64,000 bases of DNA from Streptomyces sp. 846.5. Lineage in GTDB: Bacteria > Actinomycetota > Actinomycetes > Streptomycetales > Streptomycetaceae. Location of the stretch: positions 1,860,001-1,924,000 of the forward strand of contig NZ_SOBN01000002.1 of NCBI RefSeq assembly GCF_004365705.1, read 5' to 3'. A program made the position numbers and the translations under genes. The notes beneath the pieces were generated by a model. That model saw only the letters and a list, made by a program, of their open reading frames with translations, was not told the DNA's origin and did not search any database. Shown here piece by piece: positions 8,772 through 17,846 of this stretch; positions within the stretch are counted from its first letter, which is position 1, and every line of letters starts with the position of its first letter.

Positions 8772-9527
8772 ATGACCATCATGCTGGTGACCGGCACCGG
8801 GACCGAGATCGGCAAGACCGTGGTGACGGCGGCGGTCGCCGCGCTGGCGCTCGGCGCGGGACGGCGCGTCGCGGTGCTCAAGCCCGCGCAGACCGGGGTG
8901 GCCCCGGGGCAGCCCGGCGACGTGGACGAAGTCCTGCGCCTGGCGGGCGAACTGACGACCAGTGAACTCGCCCGCTACCCGGAGCCGCTGGCCCCGGCCA
9001 CGGCCGCCGCGCGCAGCGGTCTGCCGCCGGTGTCGCCGGAGCAGATCGCCAAGGAGGCGGCCCGGCTGGCCCTGGACCACGACCTGGTCCTGGTCGAGGG
9101 AGCGGGCGGACTGCTGGTCCGCTACGACGAGCAGGGCTCGACGCTGGCCGAGCTGCCGCGCGCGCTGGAGGCGCTGGGCCATGCCTGCACCGTGCTGCTG
9201 GTGACCACGGCGGGTCTGGGCACGCTCAACACCACGGCGCTGACCGCCGAGGCGCTGCGGACCCGTGGCGTTCCGCTGCTCGGCCTGGTGATCGGCGCCT
9301 GGCCGGCCGAACCCGACCTGGCCGCCCGCTGCAATCTGGCCGATCTGCCGGTCGTGGCCGGGGCCCCGCTGCTGGGAGCCCTGCCGGCCGGGTTGACGGG
9401 TGACGGACCGTCAGGCGACGGAGCGGACCGCATCTCCCTCCGGGATACGGCCCGCTCCTGTCTCGCTCCCGCCCTCGGCGGGGTGTGGGAGGGTCAGCTC
9501 CCCACGTCCCGCCCGCTCAGCCGGTGA
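8772..9527 (+). CDS. bioD: Dethiobiotin synthase
   Basis: ATP-dependent carboxylation and ring closure of 7,8-diaminopelargonate to dethiobiotin. The 251-residue P-loop protein opens with [16 protein letters not shown] (Walker A, about 6-16). It then shows LKPAQTG (Lys and Thr for substrate, about 37), [15 protein letters not shown] (about 104) and a [18 protein letters not shown] segment. It is a little longer than the usual 220-240 residues because of a C-terminal tail. Third gene of bioB-bioA-bioD. Its last 11 bases overlap the convergent chitinase gene. Confidence 0.93.
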   Translation: MTIMLVTGTGTEIGKTVVTAAVAALALGAGRRVAVLKPAQTGVAPGQPGDVDEVLRLAGELTTSELARYPEPLAPATAAARSGLPPVSPEQIAKEAARLALDHDLVLVEGAGGLLVRYDEQGSTLAELPRALEALGHACTVLLVTTAGLGTLNTTALTAEALRTRGVPLLGLVIGAWPAEPDLAARCNLADLPVVAGAPLLGALPAGLTGDGPSGDGADRISLRDTARSCLAPALGGVWEGQLPTSRPLSR

Positions 9528-10458
9528 TCTTGTTGAACACCTTCGAGTAGGCGTACTTCACGGCCTTGTCGTAGCTGTCGACCTCCCAGAACGCCAGCTC
9601 CTGAACGCCCTTGGCGGCCGCGAAGGCCTCCAGGGTGCTCGCGTTGGCCTGGGTGAAGTTCTCGTTGTCGTCGTTCTTCCCGGCGATCGGGGTCAGACCG
9701 ATCTTGTTCCAGGTCGCGGAGGAGCTGGTGCCGTAGAGCGAGGCGAGCTGCTTCTCGGTGGCGTTCGCCGCCGACTCGGCGTCGTTGAGCGCGTTCTCGC
9801 CGTCGCCGAAGTCCATGGTCATGATGTTGACCAGGTTGACGTTGACGCCCTTGCTCTTGGCGTCCTTGAGCAGGGTGAGGGCGTTGGACTCCAGGCCGTT
9901 GGGGGCGACCGGGAGGGTGTAGTCCACCTGCACCGAGGGGTTGGACTTCTGCAGTGCGGCCAGGGCCTGGTCGCGGCGGGAGTTGGCCGCGGTGTTGTTC
10001 AGGTAGTCGCCCTCGATGTCGAAGTCCAGCCGGGTGATCCCGTAGGTCTTCACGACGTTGGCGTACGCGGCGGTGAGGCTGCTGACGGAGGTGCAGGTCT
10101 GCGCTATCTCGCCGCCGGCCGCGCCGCCGAAGGAGACGATCACATTGCCGCCGGCCGACTTCAGCGAGTTGACCTGGGAGGTGAACGCGCCGAGCGAGCT
10201 GTTGCCGGCCTCCCACATGGGCGTGCAGCCGGACTTGGGGATCAGGAAGGCCAGCGAGTAGTACTTGTCGCCGCTCGCCTTCAGGTCCGCGGCCATGTCC
10301 CCGGCGCTGCTGCTGGACAGCTCCAGATAGGGCGCGGAGTAGTGGGTGGGGAAGGAACCCGAGGCGTGGGCCGGGAGGGCGCCTGCGAGCAGGGCCAGTG
10401 CGGGGGCGATGGCTGCGGTGGCGGCGAGGGCGACGGAGCGTGTGGGGGTCTTCGCCAT
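9517..10458 (-). CDS. Secreted GH18 chitinase
   Basis: Predicted extracellular glycoside hydrolase family 18 enzyme acting on chitin or chitooligosaccharides. The 313-residue protein has a signal peptide ([17 protein letters not shown], cleavage near residue 32) and one TIM barrel. The conserved SxGG-like [12 protein letters not shown] and the active-site strand LDFDIEGD, with catalytic Glu, are visible. The first Asp of the classical DxxDxDxE is replaced by Thr (TRLDFDIE), as in some Streptomyces GH18 enzymes. It has no chitin-binding domain. A perfect palindrome 33 bases upstream (10491-10507) is the probable operator, so induction by aminosugars is likely. Confidence 0.88.
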   Translation of the reverse strand: MAKTPTRSVALAATAAIAPALALLAGALPAHASGSFPTHYSAPYLELSSSSAGDMAADLKASGDKYYSLAFLIPKSGCTPMWEAGNSSLGAFTSQVNSLKSAGGNVIVSFGGAAGGEIAQTCTSVSSLTAAYANVVKTYGITRLDFDIEGDYLNNTAANSRRDQALAALQKSNPSVQVDYTLPVAPNGLESNALTLLKDAKSKGVNVNLVNIMTMDFGDGENALNDAESAANATEKQLASLYGTSSSATWNKIGLTPIAGKNDDNENFTQANASTLEAFAAAKGVQELAFWEVDSYDKAVKYAYSKVFNKITG

Positions 10459-10490
10459 GACGACCTTTCAGTTCCTGGGGCCGATTCTGG

Positions 10491-10507
10491 TTAGGAAAGT
10501 TTCCTAA
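10491..10507. promoter_or_regulatory. Palindromic operator upstream of the chitinase gene
   Basis: Perfect palindrome TTAGGAAA-G-TTTCCTAA. Closely similar boxes precede chitosanase and other polysaccharide-hydrolase genes in Streptomyces, where the ROK-family repressor CsnR has been reported to bind. That assignment is from memory. The local ROK regulator at 19.4 kb is a candidate but unproven binder. Confidence 0.7.
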
Positions 10508-10704
10508 TCGTTGGAGAGGATCGTGGCCCTTTGCCAGGGCACTGTCAAGAGGCCGCCGGGGAGGCCCGCCTGACTGCCTGTGACTGCGTGTAAGGGACAC
10601 CCGCATCCCTCGGCTGTCCTGCAGGAGGATGCGACTGTCAGTGGCCCCGCATAGGCTCCTCCCAGGCGCCGCACATCAGGCGGCGGACCGACTGGGGGTG
10701 GGTC

Positions 10705-11538
10705 ATGCCTGCAATCTCCGAACCCGTACCGCCCGGGCCGCACGGGCCGGAGCCCGGACCGGCGGCCGCGCTGCCGGCCGCCCGGGCCGAGCGCCTGACC
10801 AAGGCCTACGGCGAGGGCGACACCCGGGTGGTGGCGCTGGACACGGTGGACGTGGCGATCGGCCGCGGCCGCTTCACCGCGATCATGGGCCCCTCGGGTT
10901 CCGGCAAGTCCACGCTGATGCACTGCCTGGCCGGCCTGGACACGGTCACCTCCGGCCGGATCTGGATCGGCGACACCGAGATCACCGCGCTCAACGAGAA
11001 ACAGCTGACCCGGCTGCGGCGCGACAGCGTCGGCTTCGTCTTCCAGGCGTTCAACCTGCTGCCGACCCTGACCGCCGAGGAGAACATCACCCTGCCCGGC
11101 GACATCGCCGGGCGCCGCACCGACCCCGACTGGCTGAAGCGCGTCATCGAGACCCTGGGCATCGGCGACCGGCTCCGGCACCGCCCGTCCGAACTGTCCG
11201 GCGGCCAGCAGCAGCGTGTCGCGGTGGCCCGCGCCCTGGCGTCCCGGCCACAGATCATCTTCGCCGACGAACCGACCGGCAACCTCGACTCGCGCAGCGG
11301 CGGCGAGGTGCTCGGCTTTCTGCGCGGCAGCGTCGACGAACTGGGGCAGACGGTGGTGATGGTCACCCACGACCCGGTCGCCGCCTCGCACGCCGACACC
11401 GTGCTGTTCCTGGCCGACGGCCGGATCGTCGAAGAGCTGACCGCACCGACGGCGGACGCCGTGCTGGAGCGGATGGGACGCCTCGACGACCGCACCTCCG
11501 AGACCTCGGGACCGTCCGGGACCCCCGAGAACCGCTGA
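10705..11538 (+). CDS. ABC transporter ATP-binding protein, MacB/LolD type
   Basis: Cytoplasmic ATPase of an FtsX-type exporter. The 277-residue protein carries Walker A GPSGSGKST (about 63), the Q-loop VFQAFNLLPT, signature LSGGQQQRVAVARAL (about 165) and Walker B IIFADEPTGNLD (about 185). Such subunits power mechanotransmission by large permeases that export lipoproteins, peptides or antibiotics rather than pump substrate through a channel. The permease gene follows after 21 bases and is frameshifted, so the transporter may be inactive. The Pro/Ala-rich first 25 residues precede the domain. Confidence 0.9.
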   Translation: MPAISEPVPPGPHGPEPGPAAALPAARAERLTKAYGEGDTRVVALDTVDVAIGRGRFTAIMGPSGSGKSTLMHCLAGLDTVTSGRIWIGDTEITALNEKQLTRLRRDSVGFVFQAFNLLPTLTAEENITLPGDIAGRRTDPDWLKRVIETLGIGDRLRHRPSELSGGQQQRVAVARALASRPQIIFADEPTGNLDSRSGGEVLGFLRGSVDELGQTVVMVTHDPVAASHADTVLFLADGRIVEELTAPTADAVLERMGRLDDRTSETSGPSGTPENR

Positions 11539-11559
11539 CGAGAGGATGGTGAACGCACC

Positions 11560-14126
11560 ATGCTGAAGGCGACCCTGCGCAGCTTCCTGGCCCACAAGGG
11601 CCGGCTGGCCCTCTCACTGCTGGCCGTCCTCCTCTCGGTGGCCTTCGTCGCCGGGACGCTGATGTTCACCGACACCATCAGCGGCACCTTCGACCGGCTG
11701 TTCCGCAGCACCGCCCCCGATGTCGCCGTCACCCCGCACACCGAGGTGGGCACCGGACGGCAGGACCTCTCCGGCGCGGTGGCCACCGAGTCGGACGCGC
11801 TGGTCGCCCAGGTCGCCGCCGTCCCGGGGGTGGGCGCCGCCCGGCCAGGGGTCGGGGTGTCCGGAATCGTGCTGGTGGACGCAGCCAACCACGACATCGG
11901 CTCGGTCGGCGGAGCGCCGACCATCGGCGTCAACTGGGTGCCGACCTCGCGCTCGGTGGTGGACCTGACCTCGGGCAGCGCCCCGGCCGGCGACGGCCAG
12001 GCCGTCATCGACGCCGACACGGCGCGCAAGCACCATCTGACCATCGGCGAGCAGCTGCGGGTGATCGCCGGCCCGGGCAGCTTCCCGATCCGGATCACCG
12101 GCATCGCCACCTTCAACACCACCAACCCCGGCGCCACCCTGGTCTTCCTGGACACCGCGACCGCCGAGCACCGCCTGCTCGGCCGCACCGGACTCGTCAC
12201 CTCGGTGGACGTCACCGCCGCCCAGGGTGTCTCCGACGCCGTCCTCAAGCAGCGGATCCTGCCCGTGGTGGGCGCCGGATACGACGTCAAGACCGCCGCC
12301 GAGACCGCCAAGGACTCCAACCAGCAGCTGGGCACCTTCCTGGCCGTGATCAAGGACGCGCTGCTCGGCTTCGCCGGGATCGCGGTGCTGGTCGGCATCT
12401 CGCTTATCCTCAACACCTTCTCGATGCTGGTCGCCCAGCGCACCCGGGAGCTCGGGCTGATGCGGGCGCTGGGGGCCAGCCGACGGCAGGTGAACCGCTC
12501 GGTGATGGTGGAGGCGGTGCTGCTCGGGTGGTCGGCTCCACTCTGGGGCTGCTGGTCGGGGTGGGGCTGGCGCAACTGCTGATCAAACTGATCGGCGGGG
12601 TCGGGATGGAGCTGAAGGGCAGCGAGATCGCCTTCCGCTGGCCCACACCGGTGGCCGCCTACGCGGTGGGCGTGATCGTCACCGCGGTCTCCGCCTACCT
12701 CCCGGCCCGGCGCGCCGCCTCGGTCTCGCCGATGGCCGCGCTGCGCGAGGCCGACACTCCGGGCCGTGGCGCCCCGCTGCGGCGGCGGGCCCTGCTCGGC
12801 GGCACGGTGCTGCTCCTCGGCGCGGCCTCGCTGGCTGCGGCCGGCACCCTGCACGCGGCCGGGACAGCGGCGGCCTATCTCGGTCTGGGCATCCTGCTCA
12901 GCCTGATCGGCCTGATCATGACCGGGCCGCTGCTGGCCGGGCCGGTGATCAGGGTGCTGGGTGGCTGGTTCCCGCGGGCCTTCGGCTCCATCGGCGCGCT
13001 CAGCCAGCGCAACGCGCTCCGCAATCCGCGCCGGACCAGCGCCACCGCCTCGGCCCTGATGATCGGTCTGGCACTGGTGGCCGCGCTCTCCGTGGTGGGC
13101 TCCTCAATGGGGGCCTCGTTCGACAGCCAGGTCGACAAGACCATCGGCGCGGACTTCATCGTCCAGAACGGGCAGGGCCAGCCCTTCCCGGCCGAGGTGG
13201 CCCAGGCCGTCCAGGCGGTACCGGGGGTGGGCCTGCTGGTGCGCACCCAGGCCGTGCCGGTGACGGAGATCGCCGCCGACGGCAGCCGGACCAAGGTCTC
13301 CATGCTCGGCACCACCGGCGGACTCGACCGGGTGGTGAACCTGACGCTGCGCTCCGGAACCGTCGCGGCGGCCACCGCGCCGGGCGCGGTGATGATCGCC
13401 TCCACCTACGCGGACGACCACCACCTGGGCCTCGGCAGCCGGCTGACGGTGCTGTTCCCCAACGGCACCCAGGTCCCGCTCACCGTCGCGGCGATCAACA
13501 CCGTCGACAACAGCCTCAGCGGCATCGGCAAGAACCCGGTCATGGGCACCGCGACGCTCCAGCAGTACGCCCCCGGTGTGCAGGACGACGGCGTGTTCGT
13601 CGATGTCGCCAGCGGCGCGAACAAGGCGCAGGTCAAGGCCGCGATCAGCACCGCGATCGCCAAGGACCCGCAGGTCAAGGTCCGGGACCAGTCCGACTAC
13701 AAGAAACTGATCCGGCAGCAGATCGACATCCTGCTCAACCTGGTCTACGGCCTGCTGGCGCTGGCGATCATCATCGCCGTGCTCGGCGTCGTCAACACCC
13801 TGGCCCTGTCCGTGGTGGAGCGGACCAGGGAGATCGGCCTGCTGCGCGCCATCGGGCTCTCCCGCCGCCAGCTGCGCCGCATGGTGCGGCTGGAATCCGT
13901 GGTGATCGCGCTCTTCGGCGCCGTCCTCGGTCTCGGCCTGGGCCTGGTCTGGGGGCTGGCCGCCCAGCACCTGCTCTCCCTCAAGGGCATGCAGGTCCTC
14001 TCCATACCCTGGACCACGGTGATCGCCGTCGTCCTCGGCGCCGCCCTGGTCGGCCTGCTGGCCGCCCTCGGGCCGGCCCTGCGCGCCTCCAGGCTGAACG
14101 TCCTGACCGCCATCGCCCACGAGTGA
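11560..14126 (+). pseudogene. FtsX-like ABC transporter permease, split by a one-base frameshift
   Basis: Two overlapping frames (11560-12582 and 12528-14126) together encode one permease of about 855 residues. The first frame gives the N-terminal helix (LSLLAVLLSVAFVAGTLMF), a MacB-like periplasmic domain and the start of the FtsX core, ending in EAVLLG before drifting into a non-homologous tail. The second frame resumes with VGSTLGLLVGVGLAQLL, which is what the family expects right after EAVLLG. It continues with a second periplasmic domain and a C-terminal FtsX core (VVERTREIGLLRAIGLSRRQL). The break is near 12525-12530 and is fixed by adding one base. Possible causes are real decay, a sequencing error or, less likely, programmed -1 frameshifting. 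Confidence 0.88.
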
Positions 14127-14163
14127 CCAGAGCGACCCAAGCGACCAGGACGTTCCGCCCAGG

Positions 14164-14583
14164 TCAGAACCTCTTGACCCAGCGCCGCCACTGCGGCTCC
14201 GGCGCGTAGCCGGCGGCGCGCCAGGCCCGCTGCCCGAGCTCGTTGCGCTCCAGCACCATCGCGTCACCGCGACGGCCGCCGAGCGCGGTGAATCGCTGCT
14301 CCGCCGCCTCCAGCAGCGCGCCGCCGATCCCCTGACGGCGCGCGCCGGGGTCGACCGCGAGCCGGTACAGGTGGCACCGCCAGCCGTCCCAGCCCGCGAT
14401 CACCGTCCCGACCATCCGGCCGTCCCGCTCGGCGATGATCACCGCCTCGGCGTCCCGGGCGATCAGACGGCCGACGCCGTCCTCGTCGTCACTGATGCTC
14501 GTGCCCTCTGCGGCGGACTTCCAGAACTCCAGCAGAGCGGCGACGTCATCGGGGGTGGATGAACGGATGATCAGATCGGTCAT
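14164..14583 (-). CDS. GNAT family N-acetyltransferase
   Basis: A 139-residue single-domain acetyltransferase. The acetyl-CoA binding motif is clear: LYRLAVDPGARRQGIGGALLEAAEQR (pyrophosphate loop RRQGIG, about residue 82), preceded by the VGTVIAGWDG strand. The C-terminal GYAPEPQWRRWVKRF contains the usual Gly-Tyr before the last strand. The substrate is unknown; free amino acids or small amines are typical for this size. The ATG at 14583 begins MTDLIIRSSTPDD, a standard GNAT N-terminus. It is convergent with the permease gene. Confidence 0.88.
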   Translation of the reverse strand: MTDLIIRSSTPDDVAALLEFWKSAAEGTSISDDEDGVGRLIARDAEAVIIAERDGRMVGTVIAGWDGWRCHLYRLAVDPGARRQGIGGALLEAAEQRFTALGGRRGDAMVLERNELGQRAWRAAGYAPEPQWRRWVKRF

Positions 14584-14636
14584 GAGCAGAGGCTCGCACA
14601 CCCGCCCGAACGCCAGCGAGTCGTTTCCGCGCCGAC

Positions 14637-15593
14637 TCAGCCCACCTGACGTGGGAAGCTCACTTTCAACAGGTCCAGGATCTGTTGACCGGAATCCGCC
14701 AGCGCGACGTTCTGCGGCCCGCCGCGCACACTCAGCTCGGTACCCCCGCAACCGGTCATGCGGTCGACCACCACGGCTGCGGGCGACGCGTCGTTCCCGC
14801 CCCCGCTCCCCCGGTAGAAGTCGACGGTGAGCTCGCTGCCGAAGTCCGCCGGGCAGTTGAACACCCCGACCGGCGCCGTCGGCAACGCGTTGACCAGGGC
14901 CACCACCTTCGCCACCTGTCCGGCATCGGTCACGGCCGCGAGAGGCCGCACAGTGGACGCATGCCCGCCGGGGTTGAGCCCCGACGTGGCGGTGAGCACG
15001 ATCCGCGTCACCCCGGACGGAATCACAGCCGCCGCCGGATGCGCCGGCCGCCAGGTGTCCACGGCATCGACCCGCAGCAATGTGCTTGCGCCGTGCACCG
15101 CCAGTCGGACATCCAGCTCGCGCTGCTGCAGCAGGGCGGTCCCGGCCTCCCCGAAACCGACCTCGTCGACCTGGGGTCCGCCCAGCAGCGAACCGCTGGT
15201 GCCGGTAATCGTCCCGTTGTTGCCGGAGGGGGCATGGGCCATCAGCCAGGCAACCGCCTGCTGCTGCGTCCCCGGATAGCTCCACCACCCGGTTGCGACC
15301 ACGTCATTGCTACCTGTCGGCGGCACCGGGATCAGCTCAGCCGCCCCGGCAGGGGCGCTCGCCAGCCGCCGGGCGCCGGACGGCGCGACAAAAGTGCGGA
15401 GCCTCGCGGCCACATCGGCCCGGGCGATCTGCTGCGGCGACGCACCCCCGGCCCGGGGCGGTGACGCCGTGATCGAGATGACGGTCGACGCGGATTCGGA
15501 CGAAGCGGGGCCGAGCTGCGTGGCACACCCCGCAAGCAGTGCCACCCCGGCCACAAGGAACGCCATACGGTTCGCAGGTGCAGTCATGGCCAT
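14637..15593 (-). CDS. Putative lipoprotein of unknown function
   Basis: A 318-residue exported protein with hydrophobic N-terminus and lipobox LLAGC (Cys near residue 23), so probably anchored outside the membrane. The Ala/Ser-rich mature part contains VPPTGSNDVVATGWWSYPGTQQQAV, a pattern I associate with Streptomyces hypothetical lipoproteins. A Cys pair (FNCPADFG and TGCGGTEL) may form a disulfide. No catalytic motif is seen. Two ATGs lie six bases apart (15593 and 15587); the first is used here because GGGGGTG lies upstream. It diverges from the type ISP-like gene. Confidence 0.75.
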   Translation of the reverse strand: MAMTAPANRMAFLVAGVALLAGCATQLGPASSESASTVISITASPPRAGGASPQQIARADVAARLRTFVAPSGARRLASAPAGAAELIPVPPTGSNDVVATGWWSYPGTQQQAVAWLMAHAPSGNNGTITGTSGSLLGGPQVDEVGFGEAGTALLQQRELDVRLAVHGASTLLRVDAVDTWRPAHPAAAVIPSGVTRIVLTATSGLNPGGHASTVRPLAAVTDAGQVAKVVALVNALPTAPVGVFNCPADFGSELTVDFYRGSGGGNDASPAAVVVDRMTGCGGTELSVRGGPQNVALADSGQQILDLLKVSFPRQVG

Positions 15594-15699
15594 CTGACGC
15601 AACACCCCCGTACCGGGTTCCCCGATCCGACAGTTCCCGTCCGCCGACGTCACGCCTGTGTCGGACCGGCTCGGTACGATGGCCGGCGGGAGGTGCAAG

Positions 15700-16914
15700 G
15701 TGGCCGGAGTGCCGCTGCTCGGCGAGCTGATGCCGTGGTCCGTGCCGGGGCTGCGGGCGGGGCGGGGATGGGTCAGGTCCGCGCATCCCGAGATCCTGGC
15801 CGCGCGGTGGCGGCGGCTGGCCGAGGCCGAACCGCCGCTGCGGGCCGAGCTGTTCCGGGCCAGCAGGTCGCGCACCGTCGACAGCGCCGTCCCGCAGCTG
15901 CCCGGGCAACGGACGTCGACCCGGCGGCTGTCCCAGGAACCGGGGCCGGCGCCCGAGCCGGTCCGGGTCCGGCACGGCGCGTTCGACCGGCAGTGGCTGC
16001 TCGCCGACCAGCGGCTGCTGGACCAGCCCCGGCCGGAGCTGTGGCGGGTGGCGGACGGACGGCAGCTCTTCGCCACGGTCCAGCCGTACGACGCCGGCGG
16101 AGCGCCGTCACTGGCCTTCTCGACCGAGCTGCCCGACGGAGCCCGGCCCAAGGGTCTCGGCCGGATCCATCCGCTCTACCGCCGCCCGGGGGGCCTCGAT
16201 CCCAATCTGACACCCGGTCTGACCGGCTTCCTGCGACGCAGGCTGGGCACGGCGGTCCGGCCCGAGGATCTGCTGGCCTGGATCGCCGCCGTGACCGCCC
16301 AGTCCACCGGCCGCACCGGCGAGGACGTCCCGGTGCCGCTCCCCGCCGACCCCGCGCTGTGGGCGGAAGGCCTGGACCTGGGGCGTCGCGTGCTGTGGCT
16401 GCACACCTACGGCGAGCGCTTCGCCGCCGAACTTGGCCCGCTGCGGATGCCCGGCGGACGCCGCCCCTTCGTCCGGGAACGGGTGACCGGTCTCCCGGAC
16501 GCCCTGGACCATGACGCCGAGGACGACTCGCTGCTGATCGGCACCGGCCGCCTCTCCCCCGTCGCCCGCAGCGCCTGGGAGTTCCACACCGCCGACGAAC
16601 CGGTCCTGTCCCGCTGGTTCACCGAGCGCTGCGCCGACCCCGAGGCCCGGCCCGGAACCCTGGAGGCCCTGGGCCTGACCGGCTGGCCCCAGCAGTACAC
16701 CGCCGACCTGGTCGACCTGGTCACCGTGCTGACCCAGCTCGCCGAACTGCGCCCGTCCCTGGCCGACCTCAGCACCCGTGCGGCCGACGGCGGAATCACC
16801 GCCGACGACCTGTCAGCAGCCGGAGTCCTCCCGGTCCACGACCACTCCCGCCGCCCCGCCTCGGTCCTGCTCCACCACGAGGAAGGCCCCGACGGCCAGT
16901 TCGCCCTGCTCTGA
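15700..16914 (+). CDS. Type ISP restriction-modification-like protein (orphan C-terminal part)
   Basis: A 404-residue protein that resembles the C-terminal specificity region of single-chain type ISP restriction-modification enzymes as found in Streptomyces: PLLGELMPWSVPGLRAGRGW at the start, then SRSRTVDSAVPQLPGQ, PEPVRVRHGAFDRQWLLAD and RPELWRV. The helicase and methyltransferase domains of full enzymes are absent. No such genes flank it, so it is not a working restriction system by itself. The GTG at 15700 is chosen because GGGAGG lies six bases upstream; in-frame alternatives exist at 15658 and 15679. The 3' end overlaps the convergent DMT transporter frame by 119 bases. Its function as a stand-alone protein is unknown. 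Confidence 0.72.
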   Translation: MAGVPLLGELMPWSVPGLRAGRGWVRSAHPEILAARWRRLAEAEPPLRAELFRASRSRTVDSAVPQLPGQRTSTRRLSQEPGPAPEPVRVRHGAFDRQWLLADQRLLDQPRPELWRVADGRQLFATVQPYDAGGAPSLAFSTELPDGARPKGLGRIHPLYRRPGGLDPNLTPGLTGFLRRRLGTAVRPEDLLAWIAAVTAQSTGRTGEDVPVPLPADPALWAEGLDLGRRVLWLHTYGERFAAELGPLRMPGGRRPFVRERVTGLPDALDHDAEDDSLLIGTGRLSPVARSAWEFHTADEPVLSRWFTERCADPEARPGTLEALGLTGWPQQYTADLVDLVTVLTQLAELRPSLADLSTRAADGGITADDLSAAGVLPVHDHSRRPASVLLHHEEGPDGQFALL

Positions 16915-17800
16915 CCGGCCGTCCCGCAAGCAGCCCGGCCACCACCCCGCCCGCCACCAGCAGGCTGCCCGCGATCTGCCCGACCCCGGGGGAACCCGTG
17001 CCGACCAGCGGGGCGGTCGCCGCGGCTGCGACCGGGATCACGCCGGAGAAGAGTCCGGCGCGTTCCGGGCCCAGCCGTTGGACGCCGGTGTACCAGGCCC
17101 AGAAGGCCAGGACGGTGACCGGCAGCGCCATCCAGGCCAGCGCGAGGGCCTGGGTCGCGGTCGGCAGCCGTAGCACCGCCGGGCCCTGCAGCAGCAGGCC
17201 GAGCAGCAGGGCCTGGACCGAGCCCACCGCGCAGGCGCAGCCGGAGAGCAGCAGCGGGCCGAGCGGGGCGATCAGCGGGACGGCGACCAGGCCGAAGGCG
17301 ACCTCGCCCAGCAGGGCGAGCAGCGAGAAGCCCAGTCCGGGCGCGTCGGTACGGCCGAAGCCCTGCACCACCGCCGCCCCGGCGACGACCAGCAGCGCCG
17401 CCCCGGCGATCCGCGGCGAGGGCCGGCGGTGTTCCAGCAGCGGTGCGAGGATCGCGATGGCCAGCGGGGCGCAGCCGACGACCACGCCGGGCACGGCCGG
17501 CTCCGCGGTGCGCTCGGCAGCAAGAACGGCGAGGTTGAAGCCGACCATCCCGGTGGCCGCCAGCAGCGCCAGCCGCAGCCACAGCCGGGGCGGCAGCGTC
17601 CGGGCCGGGGCCAGCCCGCGCGGGCCCCGGCCGGCGAGGGCGAGCAGCACCACGGCCGCACCGCCGTAGCGCAGACCCTGGCCGCCGAGGCCGGGGTAGC
17701 CGCCGAGCAGGCTCATCGCGACGAAGCTGGTGCCGACGAGGAAGGCGGCGCAGGCCGTGAGCACGGCACCCGACGCGGAAGGGCGAGGTGGTCGGTTCAT
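16796..17800 (-). CDS. DMT superfamily (EamA-type) transporter
   Basis: Predicted inner-membrane exporter of metabolites such as amino acids or cofactor precursors. The 334-residue protein has about ten hydrophobic segments in two EamA repeats, with typical pieces such as AAFLVGTSFVAMSLLGG, AATGMVGFNLAVLAAER and MALPVTVLAFWAWYTGVQRLGPERAGLFSGVIPV. The last 40 residues are Gly/Arg-rich and not membrane-like. They are read from the strand opposite the type ISP-like gene, so the original stop may have been lost. It diverges from a MocR regulator gene (47 bases between starts), which probably controls it. Confidence 0.88.
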   Translation of the reverse strand: MNRPPRPSASGAVLTACAAFLVGTSFVAMSLLGGYPGLGGQGLRYGGAAVVLLALAGRGPRGLAPARTLPPRLWLRLALLAATGMVGFNLAVLAAERTAEPAVPGVVVGCAPLAIAILAPLLEHRRPSPRIAGAALLVVAGAAVVQGFGRTDAPGLGFSLLALLGEVAFGLVAVPLIAPLGPLLLSGCACAVGSVQALLLGLLLQGPAVLRLPTATQALALAWMALPVTVLAFWAWYTGVQRLGPERAGLFSGVIPVAAAATAPLVGTGSPGVGQIAGSLLVAGGVVAGLLAGRPVRAGRTGRRGLPRGGAGPRRGGGSGRGPGGLRLLTGRRR

Positions 17801-17819
17801 ACCGGCAGCCTCGTCGGCA

Positions 17820-17844
17820 CAGTGGCCCGCGTTAAGGTCCACTG
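17820..17844. promoter_or_regulatory. Inverted repeat between DMT transporter and MocR genes
   Basis: CAGTGG and CCACTG arms, with further GG/CC symmetry, enclose a short spacer in the 46-base divergent intergenic region. This is a plausible MocR operator controlling both genes. Confidence 0.5.
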
Positions 17845-17846
17845 CC

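Noticed and set aside
15658-15699. Earlier GTG or ATG start for the type ISP-like gene
   Set aside because: Neither has a ribosome site, whereas GTG at 15700 has GGGAGG at ideal spacing; kept as alternatives only.
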